From an uncultured Verrucomicrobiota bacterium (GTDB lineage Bacteria; Verrucomicrobiota; Verrucomicrobiia; Limisphaerales; UBA9464), in contig CAIPFS010000280.1 in assembly GCA_903864375.1 (NCBI GenBank), forward strand, positions 1 to 5,713: a stretch of DNA of 5,713 nucleotides, in the 5' to 3' direction. Of the stretch, positions 1-5,713 are shown piece by piece. Made by a program: the position numbers and the translations under genes. The notes beneath the pieces were generated by a model. It was not told the origin of the DNA and did not search any database. It was given only the letters and a program-made list of their open reading frames with translations. Within the stretch, counting starts at the first letter, position 1; every line of letters starts with the position of its first letter.

Positions 1-158
1 CGGATGTCGCGATTGAAATCCAGGGTGGTGGGACCCGCCTTTGCCGTGCCATCGCCGATGGTCGCGGCAACCAGTGTCATCAGGGTCAGCCCGATTCGGG
101 GCACCCATCTCGAACTTTCCCGGAGGAAGAACATCGTGGAAAGCATGTTGGATATCAT
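1..158 (-). CDS. Secreted PSD1 / planctomycete cytochrome c-type protein, N-terminus only
   Basis: The frame is open from an ATG at 158 down to the window edge, giving 52 codons, so the protein is cut at its C-terminal side. The N-terminus has Arg residues (ESSRWVPR) before a hydrophobic stretch (IGLTLMTLVAATIG) and an AKA-G cleavage site near residues 41/42, a good Sec signal peptide. The mature start reads GPTTLDFNRDIR. In PSD1 proteins (planctomycete cytochrome c, then DUF1549 and DUF1553) the motif DFNRDIRPILS directly precedes the haem-binding CxxCH, and here the window ends just before that point. The family is secreted, usually 700-1100 residues long, often paired with a DUF1501 gene, and of unproven biochemical role. 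ATGs at 146 and 134 are alternative starts; the long N-region before the hydrophobic core makes 134 plausible. It lies 56 bases downstream of the 115-residue gene on the same strand, so co-transcription is possible. The family call rests on a short motif and needs the flanking sequence. Confidence 0.7.
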   Translation of the reverse strand, partial: MISNMLSTMFFLRESSRWVPRIGLTLMTLVAATIGDGTAKAGPTTLDFNRDI

Positions 159-214
159 CGGTCCCGGCGTGGGAGATTCAATTTGGACGATGGGAGTGCG
201 GAAGGCTCTTCACC

Positions 215-562
215 TTATTTCCATCCCACTTCGGAAAGGTCCAGATGCCAGTCTGTTCCGTCGGTCACCCGGACGGCCGCCCCTTCCAGTTTATAAACGA
301 TTTTCTCCAGGTCTGTTCCCACGGGAAGGATGTTGACGATGATCTCCCCGCTGACCACGGAAACAACCCGGGTGCGCAATTCCGGGCGTTTGACAAACTG
401 GAACGTGGATTTGTCGACGACGTACAAATGCCCGGTCATCCGGATGACCCCGTCCTGATACTGATCGACGATACCCACAAAATGTCGATGCGGTTCCGTA
501 TCCAGCTGACGGCGGTGCACCACGTGGATCTTTTCTCCGGGATTGAGCAGGTCGGAATTCAT
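215..562 (-). CDS. Conserved-looking small protein of unknown function, 115 aa
   Basis: This frame runs from ATG 562 to a TAA at 215-217. I do not recognise a named domain. The protein starts MNSDLLNPGEKIHVVHRRQL and then alternates short beta-like hydrophobic segments (HFVGIVDQY, GVIRMTGHLYVVD, FQFVKRP, RTRVVSVVSGEIIVNILP, DLEKIVYKLEGAAVRVTDG) with turns, ending WHLDLSEVGWK. It has no signal peptide, no membrane segment and no cysteine, so it is probably a cytoplasmic all-beta protein, perhaps a small barrel; that fold is an inference. The frame stays open upstream to an ATG at 652, but that extension (Arg/Gly-rich, GADGQIRPRRQNSGG...) looks like untranslated DNA, and the protein-like sequence begins at 562. 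A GAGG (576-579 on the plus strand) lies 13 bases before this ATG, a longer spacing than usual. Its closest partner is the downstream secreted PSD1-like gene on the same strand. Confidence 0.72.
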   Translation of the reverse strand: MNSDLLNPGEKIHVVHRRQLDTEPHRHFVGIVDQYQDGVIRMTGHLYVVDKSTFQFVKRPELRTRVVSVVSGEIIVNILPVGTDLEKIVYKLEGAAVRVTDGTDWHLDLSEVGWK

Positions 563-627
563 CGGCGGAATGTTGCCTCGGAACCGTCCCCGGGCCAAGT
601 CGCAGCCTCCGGAATTTTGTCGCCGCG

Positions 628-643
628 GACGGATCTGTCCGTC
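628..643. repeat. Perfect inverted repeat GACGGA-TCTG-TCCGTC in the divergent gap
   Basis: Two 6-base arms are separated by 4 bases. It sits 66 bases from the minus-strand start codon and 62 bases from the plus-strand start codon, almost at the centre of the gap. The position would suit an operator shared by both genes, but 6-base arms can arise by chance in GC-rich DNA. The operator role is an inference. Confidence 0.3.
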
Positions 644-692
644 AGCACCCAACCGGGCATTCTTCGTGACCCTGGGCCCGGCATCAGCGTAC

Positions 693-697
693 GGTGA
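693..697 (+). promoter_or_regulatory. Shine-Dalgarno-like GGTGA that selects the ATG at 706
   Basis: GGTGA matches part of the AGGAGGTGA anti-SD complement and leaves 8 bases to the ATG at 706. It overlaps the alternative GTG start at 694, so that GTG is less likely to be used. The third candidate, ATG 718, has no comparable site and begins the shorter version MVQLAKRSG of the same signal peptide. Confidence 0.45.
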
Positions 698-705
698 TTT
701 GTCCG

Positions 706-3700
706 ATGTTTTCCGTCATGGTTCAGCTGGCAAAGCGCAGTGGATGGGCTTGGCCCTTCGTTGTCATTGTCGTTGCCATCCAACAAGCCGTGGCCGGGCC
801 GCCATGGGTCGCGCAACCCTATGGGCGCGCTCAAGACCTGGTCCCACCTCGTGAGGGCCGTCCAGGTTTCACCGGGATGGCCCCGGCCAGAACAGGCGTT
901 TCGTTCACCAACCCGATGCCCGCGGACCGTTCCCTCACCAACCATATTCTCCTCAATGGCTCGGGAGTGGCGCTGGGGGATGTCAATGGCGACGGGTGGT
1001 GCGACGTTTTTCTGGCCGGTTCAGCCGGGGGAAGCGAGCTGTATCTCAATTTGGGCGACTGGCATTTTACCAATGTCACCTCGACGGCCTTTGCCCCAGC
1101 GCCCGGTGGAATTTCACCGTTGGCGGGATGGGATGCCACCGGGGCGGTCCTGGTGGATGTGGATGGCGATGGTCATCTGGACCTGCTGGTCAATGCCGTG
1201 GGGCAGGGAACGCACCTGTTTCAAAACGATGGACAGGGACACTTTACCGATGTCACACGGGTTTCGGGACTCAGTTCCGCTTCCGGGGCCATGTCGATGG
1301 CGCTCGCGGATCTGGATGGAGATGGGGACCTTGACCTGTACGTGGCTAATTATCGAAGCAGCACGGTTCGGGATGATTTTCGGCAGAATATTGAAGTGAA
1401 GTCCGTGGACGGACACCCGGAGGTGGTCTCGGTCAATGGGCGGTCGGTCACGGAGCCGGATCTGGTCGGTCGGTTTTCTGTTGATGCATCGGGAACCCTC
1501 ACTGAAAACGGGGAGGCCGACGTGCTTTACCTCAACGATGGGCACGGGAAATTCAGTCCGGTGTCGTTCACCTCAGGTGCGTTTCGGGACGAACAGGGAG
1601 TGCCGTTGGTTTCACCACTTTATGATTGGGGACTTTCGGTGATGATTCGCGATCTGAACGGCGACGGACTCCCGGATATCTATGTGTGCAATGACTTGAA
1701 CTCCCCGGACCGCATCTGGCTGAACCAGGGCCGCGGACAATTTCGAGCCCTGCCAAGAACCGCGATTCGAAAGACCAGTTGGTTTTCGATGGGGGTTGAT
1801 TTGGGGGATCTCAACCGGGATGGAATCGATGACATCATCGTGACTGACATGCTGAGTCGGGATCCGGTGCGACGTCAGATCGAAAGCGTCCGCCGGGGCA
1901 ATGAATCCAGTCCGTTTATCGGCAGTGAGTTTCGTCCGCAAACACCTCGAAACACCGTCCTGTTGGGGCGGGGCGACGGCACCTATGCCGAGGTGGCATG
2001 GTACGCCGGATTAGCCGCGTCGGATTGGTCGTGGTCGCCGGTCCTGTTGGATGTCGATCTCGATGGATACGAGGATGTGCTGATCACCACCGGTTTCGAA
2101 CGGGATGTTCAGGATGCCGATGTGGCCGACGAAATTGAGGCGATCCGACAGCGCGACAAACTGGGGGATGCCGCATCCCGGGCTTTGCGAAAGCGATTTC
2201 CCCACCTCGCATTGCCCAATGTGGCCTTCCGGAACAATGGAAAGCTCGGATTCGTGGACGCCGGGCACGAGTGGAACTTTGATCAGGTGGGGGTCTCTCA
2301 GGGGGTGGCGTTGGCCGACCTGGATGGCGACGGCGACTTGGATATGGTGGTTAATCGTCAAAACGATGCTCCCCTGTTCCTTCGGAATGACGTGACCGCG
2401 GGGCGATTAGCCGTACGGCTGCGGGGACTGGCGCCGAATACCCAGGGAATTGGTGCCCGAATCGAGGTCGATGGCGGCCCGGTGCCTCAAAGTCAGGAGA
2501 TCATTGCCGGCGGACGCTACCTGTCGGGTGACGAACCGGAGCGGGTCTTTGCCACAGGAGCGATCAATGCGGCCCTGAAGGTTCGCGTTACATGGAGGGA
2601 CGGACGGCGGACGGATTGGATTCCTGCCAAATCCAATCAACGCCTGGAGATTGTCGAAAACCCTCAGACAGAGGTGCCGCCTCGGACGCCTTCTGAGCCA
2701 TCGCCGCTGTTCGCTGACGTCAGCGCCCGCCTGAATCACCGTCATTTCGAGTCCCCTTTCGATGACTTCGACCGCCAGCCCCTGCTCCCCCGCAGGCTGA
2801 GTCAGATGGGCCCCGCTGTGGCCTGGGGTGATTTAAACGGAGATGGATGGGAGGATTTGATCATCGGAAGCGGTCGCGGAGGTCGGTTGGGCGTCTATCT
2901 GAACGATGGAAAGGGTGGATTCAGCCCCTCGTCCCTTCCGGTTTTTCAGACGCCGGCGGCGATGGATCACGCCGGGGTGCTGGTGGTTCACCGGGCGGCA
3001 CAGGCCCCCCTGGTGTTGGTGGCGTCGAGTAATTACGAGGCTCCGCAGGGAAAGGCCGGAGTGCGAGCCTTTGATCTGGCCCAGGGGGTTCAACGCCTGG
3101 GGGGGATTTCACTGGCGGGCTCGATTGGCCCCATGGCCATGGCCGATGTCGATGGCGACGGTCAGTTGGATTTGTTTGTCGGCGGGCGGGTGATGCCGGG
3201 CCGTTATCCCGAACCGTTGTCTTCAGGCCTGCTCCGGGCAAAGGATGGATTCTTCGTCCCTGATACCAACAACAACCCCGCGTTGGCTCACGTGGGGATG
3301 GTGACCGGAGCAGTGTTTACCGACTTTGATGGCGACGGGGATTCGGATTTGGTTCTGGCCACGGAGTGGGGACCCGTACTGTTTTTTCGCAACCAACATG
3401 GGCGTCTTCAGGTGGAAGACCTTCCGCTGGTCTGGGAAAAACCCGGTTTGCACCCGGCTCATCTAAGGGAAATGACCGGGGGGTGGGCCGGTATCACCGC
3501 GGTGGATATCGATGGGGATGGTCGTCTCGATTGGGTGGTCGGCAATTGGGGGCGCAACAGCCCCTACAATGCCGGCGCGGATCGTGGAAATTTTGTGGTG
3601 TACGGAGACTGGCAATCCCGTGGCGCCGTGGATTTGGTGGAGGGGTATGTCGACTCAATTTCGGGTCGCGAATTGCCGTATATCAGTCGTGATGGACTGT

Positions 3701-4476
3701 CAGAGGTCTGGCCTGCCGCAAAAGATCGATTTTCCACGCGAAAAGCGTTCGGCTCAGCGACGGTGGGCGAAATCCTGCAAGAGGTTCAGGACCGGGTGCA
3801 ACGGCTCACGATCAACACCCTCGATACGGTCGCTTTGCTGAATCGGGGAGATCATTTGATCGTCCGGCCCCTGCCGATGGAGGCGCAGTGGTCCTCTGTG
3901 CAGGCGGTGGTGGCGGCTGATTTTGACGGCGACGGGGCGGAGGATCTTTTTTTGAGTCAAAACGATTTTTCAGGCAGTCCTGAACGGGAGCGCTCGGATG
4001 CGGGGCAGGGATTGCTCCTCCGCGGCGACGGGCTTGGAAGTTTTATGGCGCTACCGGGACAAAGTTCAGGGGTGCATGTCCAAGGATCCCAAAGGGCCGC
4101 GGCGACGGCTGATTTTGACGGCGACGGACGACCGGATTTGGTGGTGAGCCAGAACGCCGAAGCCACCTGCCTGTTTAAAAATGTGGGCGGTCGTCCGGGG
4201 CTGAGGATTCGCCTGCAAGGGCCACCGGGCAATCCAACCGGAGTGGGGACGCACCTTCGGGTGGGCTATGGTCAGGGGAAATGGGGTCCGGTCCGGGAAG
4301 TGCACGCCGGCGCGGGTTACTGGTCCCAGGATGGTGCGGTCACCATTCTGGGACTGGCATCGACTCCGGTGGAACTCGGTGTTCGGTGGCCTGGTCGGGC
4401 AGTCGTCACCCTTCCGATAGGAAAGGATGCCCGCGAACTCAAAATCACGGAGTCAGGGGGTGTGACGTTACCTTGA
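706..4476 (+). CDS. Secreted FG-GAP/VCBS repeat and ASPIC/UnbV protein (CRTAC1-like), 1256 aa, duplicated architecture
   Basis: Residue numbers count from ATG 706. Residues 1-30 form a signal peptide: K10/R11, then a hydrophobic core around WPFVVIVVAIQQ, with AVA-G cleavage after residue 30. Half 1 has seven Asp-rich loops of type DxNGDG/DxDGDG followed by D, starting at residues 92, 151, 202, 316, 368, 449 and 538. Such loops bind Ca in FG-GAP/VCBS propeller blades. An ASPIC/UnbV domain follows (about 567-651, with GIGARIEV and LEIVE). Half 2 opens with a family-typical linker (LFADVSARLNHRHFES, PLLPRRLS near 692-699). It has six loops at 709, 814, 873, 934, 1072 and 1136, then a second, more divergent UnbV-like domain (about 1166-1251, with GVGTHLRV). 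Large inserts lie between loops at 202-316 and 934-1072. From family knowledge, similar long VCBS/UnbV proteins occur in Bacteroidota and Verrucomicrobiota; their ligands are unknown. I infer an extracellular or outer-surface binding or adhesion role. No catalytic motif is visible. It stands alone on the plus strand, with 270 bases before the next gene. Confidence 0.93.
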   Translation: MFSVMVQLAKRSGWAWPFVVIVVAIQQAVAGPPWVAQPYGRAQDLVPPREGRPGFTGMAPARTGVSFTNPMPADRSLTNHILLNGSGVALGDVNGDGWCDVFLAGSAGGSELYLNLGDWHFTNVTSTAFAPAPGGISPLAGWDATGAVLVDVDGDGHLDLLVNAVGQGTHLFQNDGQGHFTDVTRVSGLSSASGAMSMALADLDGDGDLDLYVANYRSSTVRDDFRQNIEVKSVDGHPEVVSVNGRSVTEPDLVGRFSVDASGTLTENGEADVLYLNDGHGKFSPVSFTSGAFRDEQGVPLVSPLYDWGLSVMIRDLNGDGLPDIYVCNDLNSPDRIWLNQGRGQFRALPRTAIRKTSWFSMGVDLGDLNRDGIDDIIVTDMLSRDPVRRQIESVRRGNESSPFIGSEFRPQTPRNTVLLGRGDGTYAEVAWYAGLAASDWSWSPVLLDVDLDGYEDVLITTGFERDVQDADVADEIEAIRQRDKLGDAASRALRKRFPHLALPNVAFRNNGKLGFVDAGHEWNFDQVGVSQGVALADLDGDGDLDMVVNRQNDAPLFLRNDVTAGRLAVRLRGLAPNTQGIGARIEVDGGPVPQSQEIIAGGRYLSGDEPERVFATGAINAALKVRVTWRDGRRTDWIPAKSNQRLEIVENPQTEVPPRTPSEPSPLFADVSARLNHRHFESPFDDFDRQPLLPRRLSQMGPAVAWGDLNGDGWEDLIIGSGRGGRLGVYLNDGKGGFSPSSLPVFQTPAAMDHAGVLVVHRAAQAPLVLVASSNYEAPQGKAGVRAFDLAQGVQRLGGISLAGSIGPMAMADVDGDGQLDLFVGGRVMPGRYPEPLSSGLLRAKDGFFVPDTNNNPALAHVGMVTGAVFTDFDGDGDSDLVLATEWGPVLFFRNQHGRLQVEDLPLVWEKPGLHPAHLREMTGGWAGITAVDIDGDGRLDWVVGNWGRNSPYNAGADRGNFVVYGDWQSRGAVDLVEGYVDSISGRELPYISRDGLSEVWPAAKDRFSTRKAFGSATVGEILQEVQDRVQRLTINTLDTVALLNRGDHLIVRPLPMEAQWSSVQAVVAADFDGDGAEDLFLSQNDFSGSPERERSDAGQGLLLRGDGLGSFMALPGQSSGVHVQGSQRAAATADFDGDGRPDLVVSQNAEATCLFKNVGGRPGLRIRLQGPPGNPTGVGTHLRVGYGQGKWGPVREVHAGAGYWSQDGAVTILGLASTPVELGVRWPGRAVVTLPIGKDARELKITESGGVTLP
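3914..3935 (+). repeat. Copy 1 of a 22-base direct repeat inside the FG-GAP gene
   Basis: This stretch is identical to 4106-4127. It encodes the Ca-loop core ADFDGDG of the blade at residue 1072. Other loops in the gene encode the same residues with more varied codons, so this pair looks like a recent duplication or gene-conversion product rather than protein-level conservation alone. Confidence 0.6.
4106..4127 (+). repeat. Copy 2 of the 22-base direct repeat inside the FG-GAP gene
   Basis: Identical to 3914-3935 and in the same reading frame. It encodes ADFDGDG of the last loop, at residue 1136. The copies lie 192 bases (64 codons) apart, about one propeller blade, as expected if one blade was copied from the other. 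Confidence 0.6.
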
Positions 4477-4521
4477 GAAAAAATCCGAAGGGTACTATGC
4501 AACAGTCCGCCTGAATTCCGA

Positions 4522-4531
4522 TAATCGATTA
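4522..4531. repeat. Perfect 10-base palindrome TAATCGATTA
   Basis: It lies 45 bases after the stop codon of the FG-GAP gene, in an AT-rich pocket of otherwise GC-rich DNA. Palindromes of this type can be repressor half-site pairs, but the position after a gene and far from the next start gives little support for regulation. Confidence 0.3.
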
Positions 4532-4536
4532 CAAGT

Positions 4537-4561
4537 GTCGATTTGCCGCTCGACTTTGTTT
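4537..4561 (+). terminator. Weak intrinsic-terminator candidate of the FG-GAP gene
   Basis: Arms GTCGA (4537-4541) and TCGAC (4550-4554) enclose an 8-base loop and are followed by TTTGTTT (4555-4561). It is 60 bases beyond the stop codon. The stem has only 5 pairs and the T-tract is interrupted by a G, so efficiency would be low. Confidence 0.3.
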
Positions 4562-4649
4562 CCAGCTCGCCCCTACAACTTGGGGTGAAATTACATCACA
4601 CGGGGACCAGTTTTAAGAAACGGATTTGGTTCCAACGGACCGAAAGGTT

Positions 4650-4670
4650 ACGGCTTGGTGCCGTTTTATT
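4650..4670 (+). terminator. Second weak terminator-like hairpin
   Basis: Arms ACGGC (4650-4654) and GCCGT (4660-4664) enclose the loop TTGGT and are followed by TTTATT (4665-4670). The stem is GC-rich but short. It lies 76 bases before the next start codon, so it may end read-through from the FG-GAP gene; it could also overlap the promoter of the next gene. Confidence 0.3.
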
Positions 4671-4701
4671 GAAAATGTGTCAGCCGGTGATGAGAATTCC
4701 G

Positions 4702-4719
4702 TGCGGCGTGGCCGCCGCA
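4702..4719 (+). other. GC-rich hairpin in the probable 5' leader of the next gene
   Basis: Arms TGCGGC (4702-4707) and GCCGCA (4714-4719) enclose the 6-base loop GTGGCC. There is no T-tract after it, so it is not a standard intrinsic terminator. It ends 27 bases before the ATG at 4747 and could affect mRNA stability or translation start if the transcript begins upstream of it. Confidence 0.25.
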
Positions 4720-4724
4720 TTTGG

Positions 4725-4734
4725 GGACTAGTCC
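4725..4734. repeat. Perfect 10-base palindrome GGACTAGTCC before the start codon
   Basis: It ends 12 bases before the ATG at 4747, where a ribosome binding site would be expected, and no good Shine-Dalgarno sequence is present there. It may be an operator, or the gene may be translated without a Shine-Dalgarno site, but neither is shown. Confidence 0.3.
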
Positions 4735-4746
4735 TGAAATCGAATC

Positions 4747-5713
4747 ATGAAACTGACAAAAACACTCATGCCAACCGTTGCCGCCCTCCTGGCGGCTCAG
4801 TTGGCTTCCGCACAGGAGATTACTCCCGTGTGGTATCAGCACGTCAATGGCTCCTCCGGAGTCAGCGCTCCGAATAAGCTCCCGATCTTGGTGAAGCCAG
4901 CCGGGCCTGAGGCTGCGGATAATCAGGATGGTACTGAAACCATCAGCTCCTATGCGGGTTTGATCCGCTATAACGCAACGAAACTTCTGTTGCAGGTCCG
5001 CGAAAACGGCATTGACGAGACCGACCCCGGGCTTTCGGCTGCGCAAAAGGCGTTGGCCGCGCAATATCCGGACCACTCGTTGATCTGGCTCGATGCGGCG
5101 ACCGGTGCTCCCTTGGGGCTCGCATTTTCCGAAATCGCAAATCCTCCGACACTTTTGGGGATCGACGTGACCGCTGACGGTCAGGGAAGTCAGGGTAGTG
5201 CGGTCAATTTCTGGTGGCGTGTGGCTCTGGACGACGGTCCGGAGGGCAGTCGGGCGCTCTATAGCTCCCACAAGCACATCATCCTCCGGTACGCTCCGAA
5301 GCCGGGTGGCGGTTGGGTCTCGACCCCGACGATTGCCTATGAAGAGCCCGTGGGAGGCATTGGTGACGGCTTGAGCAACGGCGACGGTTCGAAGAGCTGG
5401 CGTTGGCGCGATTTCCACGTTCATGGCTCAGGAACGAATACCGTCATTTATGCCGGTGGTGCCACTTGGCGTGCCGGTCAGCAACCTCAGACACTCGTGA
5501 CCACCGATGGATTGAACTTCCATCCCGTGGCCCGAGTTGACAACCGCGACAACGGTGCCGCTCGTAACAATTATGCCCTGGGTGGAAATAGTTCCTACCC
5601 GATTCAGCTGCCCGCCTACGGTAACCCGACCAACCCTCCGATTTCGGTGGTGTTTGCCGGTCACTTCCCTGGTACGGGATGGGAGGCCCGCCCCAATCGG
5701 TACTCTCTGAACC
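4747..5713 (+). CDS. Secreted protein of unknown function, C-terminus beyond the window
   Basis: The frame is open from ATG 4747 to the last base: 322 codons plus one base, with no stop. Residues 1-22 are a clear Sec signal peptide (MKLTKTLMPTVAALLAAQL, ASA-Q cleavage after residue 22). The mature part starts QEITPVWYQHVNG. I see no catalytic motif and cannot name a family with certainty. Visible segments include RENGIDETDPG (85-95), a PQQ-propeller-like strand LIWLDAATGAPLG (112-124), SSHKHIILRYAP (173-184), and a segment GGATWRAGQQPQTLVTTDGLNF (about 237-258) that recalls BNR/Asp-box-like propeller strands. The segment GHFPGTGWEARPNRY (305-319) is rich in aromatic residues. I believe similar proteins starting 'EITPVWYQHVNG' occur in Verrucomicrobiota, often with further C-terminal domains, but this is from memory. 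A beta-propeller surface protein is the best guess. It has no Shine-Dalgarno site and its neighbour ends 270 bases upstream, so it likely has its own promoter. Confidence 0.88.
   Translation, partial: MKLTKTLMPTVAALLAAQLASAQEITPVWYQHVNGSSGVSAPNKLPILVKPAGPEAADNQDGTETISSYAGLIRYNATKLLLQVRENGIDETDPGLSAAQKALAAQYPDHSLIWLDAATGAPLGLAFSEIANPPTLLGIDVTADGQGSQGSAVNFWWRVALDDGPEGSRALYSSHKHIILRYAPKPGGGWVSTPTIAYEEPVGGIGDGLSNGDGSKSWRWRDFHVHGSGTNTVIYAGGATWRAGQQPQTLVTTDGLNFHPVARVDNRDNGAARNNYALGGNSSYPIQLPAYGNPTNPPISVVFAGHFPGTGWEARPNRYSLN

Larger units (their letters stand above)
563..705. promoter_or_regulatory. Divergent intergenic region between the small gene and the large FG-GAP gene
   Basis: The two genes are transcribed away from each other from this 143-base gap, so both promoters should lie here or just inside the genes. 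I see no convincing sigma-70 -35/-10 pair on either strand. The only ordered element is the inverted repeat at 628-643. Minus-strand and plus-strand reading frames cross the gap but their translations lack protein-like character. Confidence 0.5.
4477..4746. other. Non-coding gap between the FG-GAP gene and the next secreted-protein gene
   Basis: Short plus-strand frames here (for example 4543-4731) give no protein-like sequence. The gap holds two 10-base perfect palindromes, two weak terminator-like hairpins and one GC-rich hairpin just before the next start codon; each is listed separately. The promoter for the gene at 4747 should lie in the right half, but no clear -35/-10 pair can be named. 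The A/T-richer stretch around 4664-4680 is the most promoter-like part. Confidence 0.55.

Noticed and set aside
563..652. N-terminal extension of the small minus-strand gene to the ATG at 652
   Set aside because: The added 30 residues are Arg/Gly-rich and unlike the folded part, and would occupy most of the divergent promoter region.
41..697. Plus-strand open frame of 218 codons
   Set aside because: It overlaps both minus-strand genes, and its translation (many Pro, Gly, Arg, Ser) shows no domain. The minus-strand translations here carry a signal peptide with DFNRDIR and a well-patterned small protein.
694..705. GTG start at 694 for the FG-GAP gene
   Set aside because: The GTG overlaps the GGTGA site that is well placed for ATG 706. 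The added residues do not improve the signal peptide.
4573..4584. Short hairpin CCCC-ACTT-type around the CCCCTACAACTTGGGG stretch
   Set aside because: Only four or five pairs, an 8-base loop and no T-tract; too weak to list as a terminator.
4666..5424. Minus-strand open frame of 252 codons
   Set aside because: It lies opposite the secreted-protein gene, whose signal peptide and motifs are convincing. The minus-strand translation lacks protein-like hydrophobic patterning and has no signal or domain; long antisense frames are common in GC-rich coding DNA.
1..5713. Search for CRISPR arrays, tRNA or rRNA genes, insertion sequences and defence genes
   Set aside because: No regularly spaced non-coding repeats, no cloverleaf pattern, no transposase-like protein and no terminal inverted repeats were seen. 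The only regular repeats are the Asp-loop codons inside the FG-GAP gene, which are protein repeats.

Overview
The window looks like a Verrucomicrobiota-type chromosome segment; Planctomycetota is a less likely alternative. This rests on three things: a GC-rich base composition, a secreted protein opening with the 'DFNRDIR' motif typical of PSD1-type planctomycete cytochrome c proteins, and a very large secreted FG-GAP/VCBS plus ASPIC/UnbV protein. All such families are abundant in these phyla. No ribosomal RNA or other phylogenetic marker is present, so the assignment is an inference.

Layout. Positions 1-562 carry two minus-strand genes in one direction: a 115-residue uncharacterised protein (562 to 215), then, after a 56-base gap, the N-terminus of a secreted PSD1-like protein (158 to beyond base 1). 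Positions 563-705 are a divergent intergenic region with one short perfect inverted repeat. Positions 706-4476 encode a secreted protein of 1256 residues. It is built from two seven-bladed-propeller-like halves, each with repeated Asp-rich Ca-binding loops and each followed by an ASPIC/UnbV-like domain. Positions 4477-4746 are a non-coding gap with two weak terminator-like hairpins and two 10-base palindromes. From 4747 a second secreted protein, of unknown function, runs on the plus strand to the edge of the window.

How the genes may work together. All three long products seem to be exported (each has a signal peptide). The large FG-GAP protein and the PSD1-like protein belong to families expanded together in Verrucomicrobiota and Planctomycetota, but nothing here proves that they share a pathway. 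I see no mobile element, tRNA, rRNA, CRISPR array or defence system. The window reads as ordinary chromosome with poorly characterised secreted proteins, not as a clear new system.
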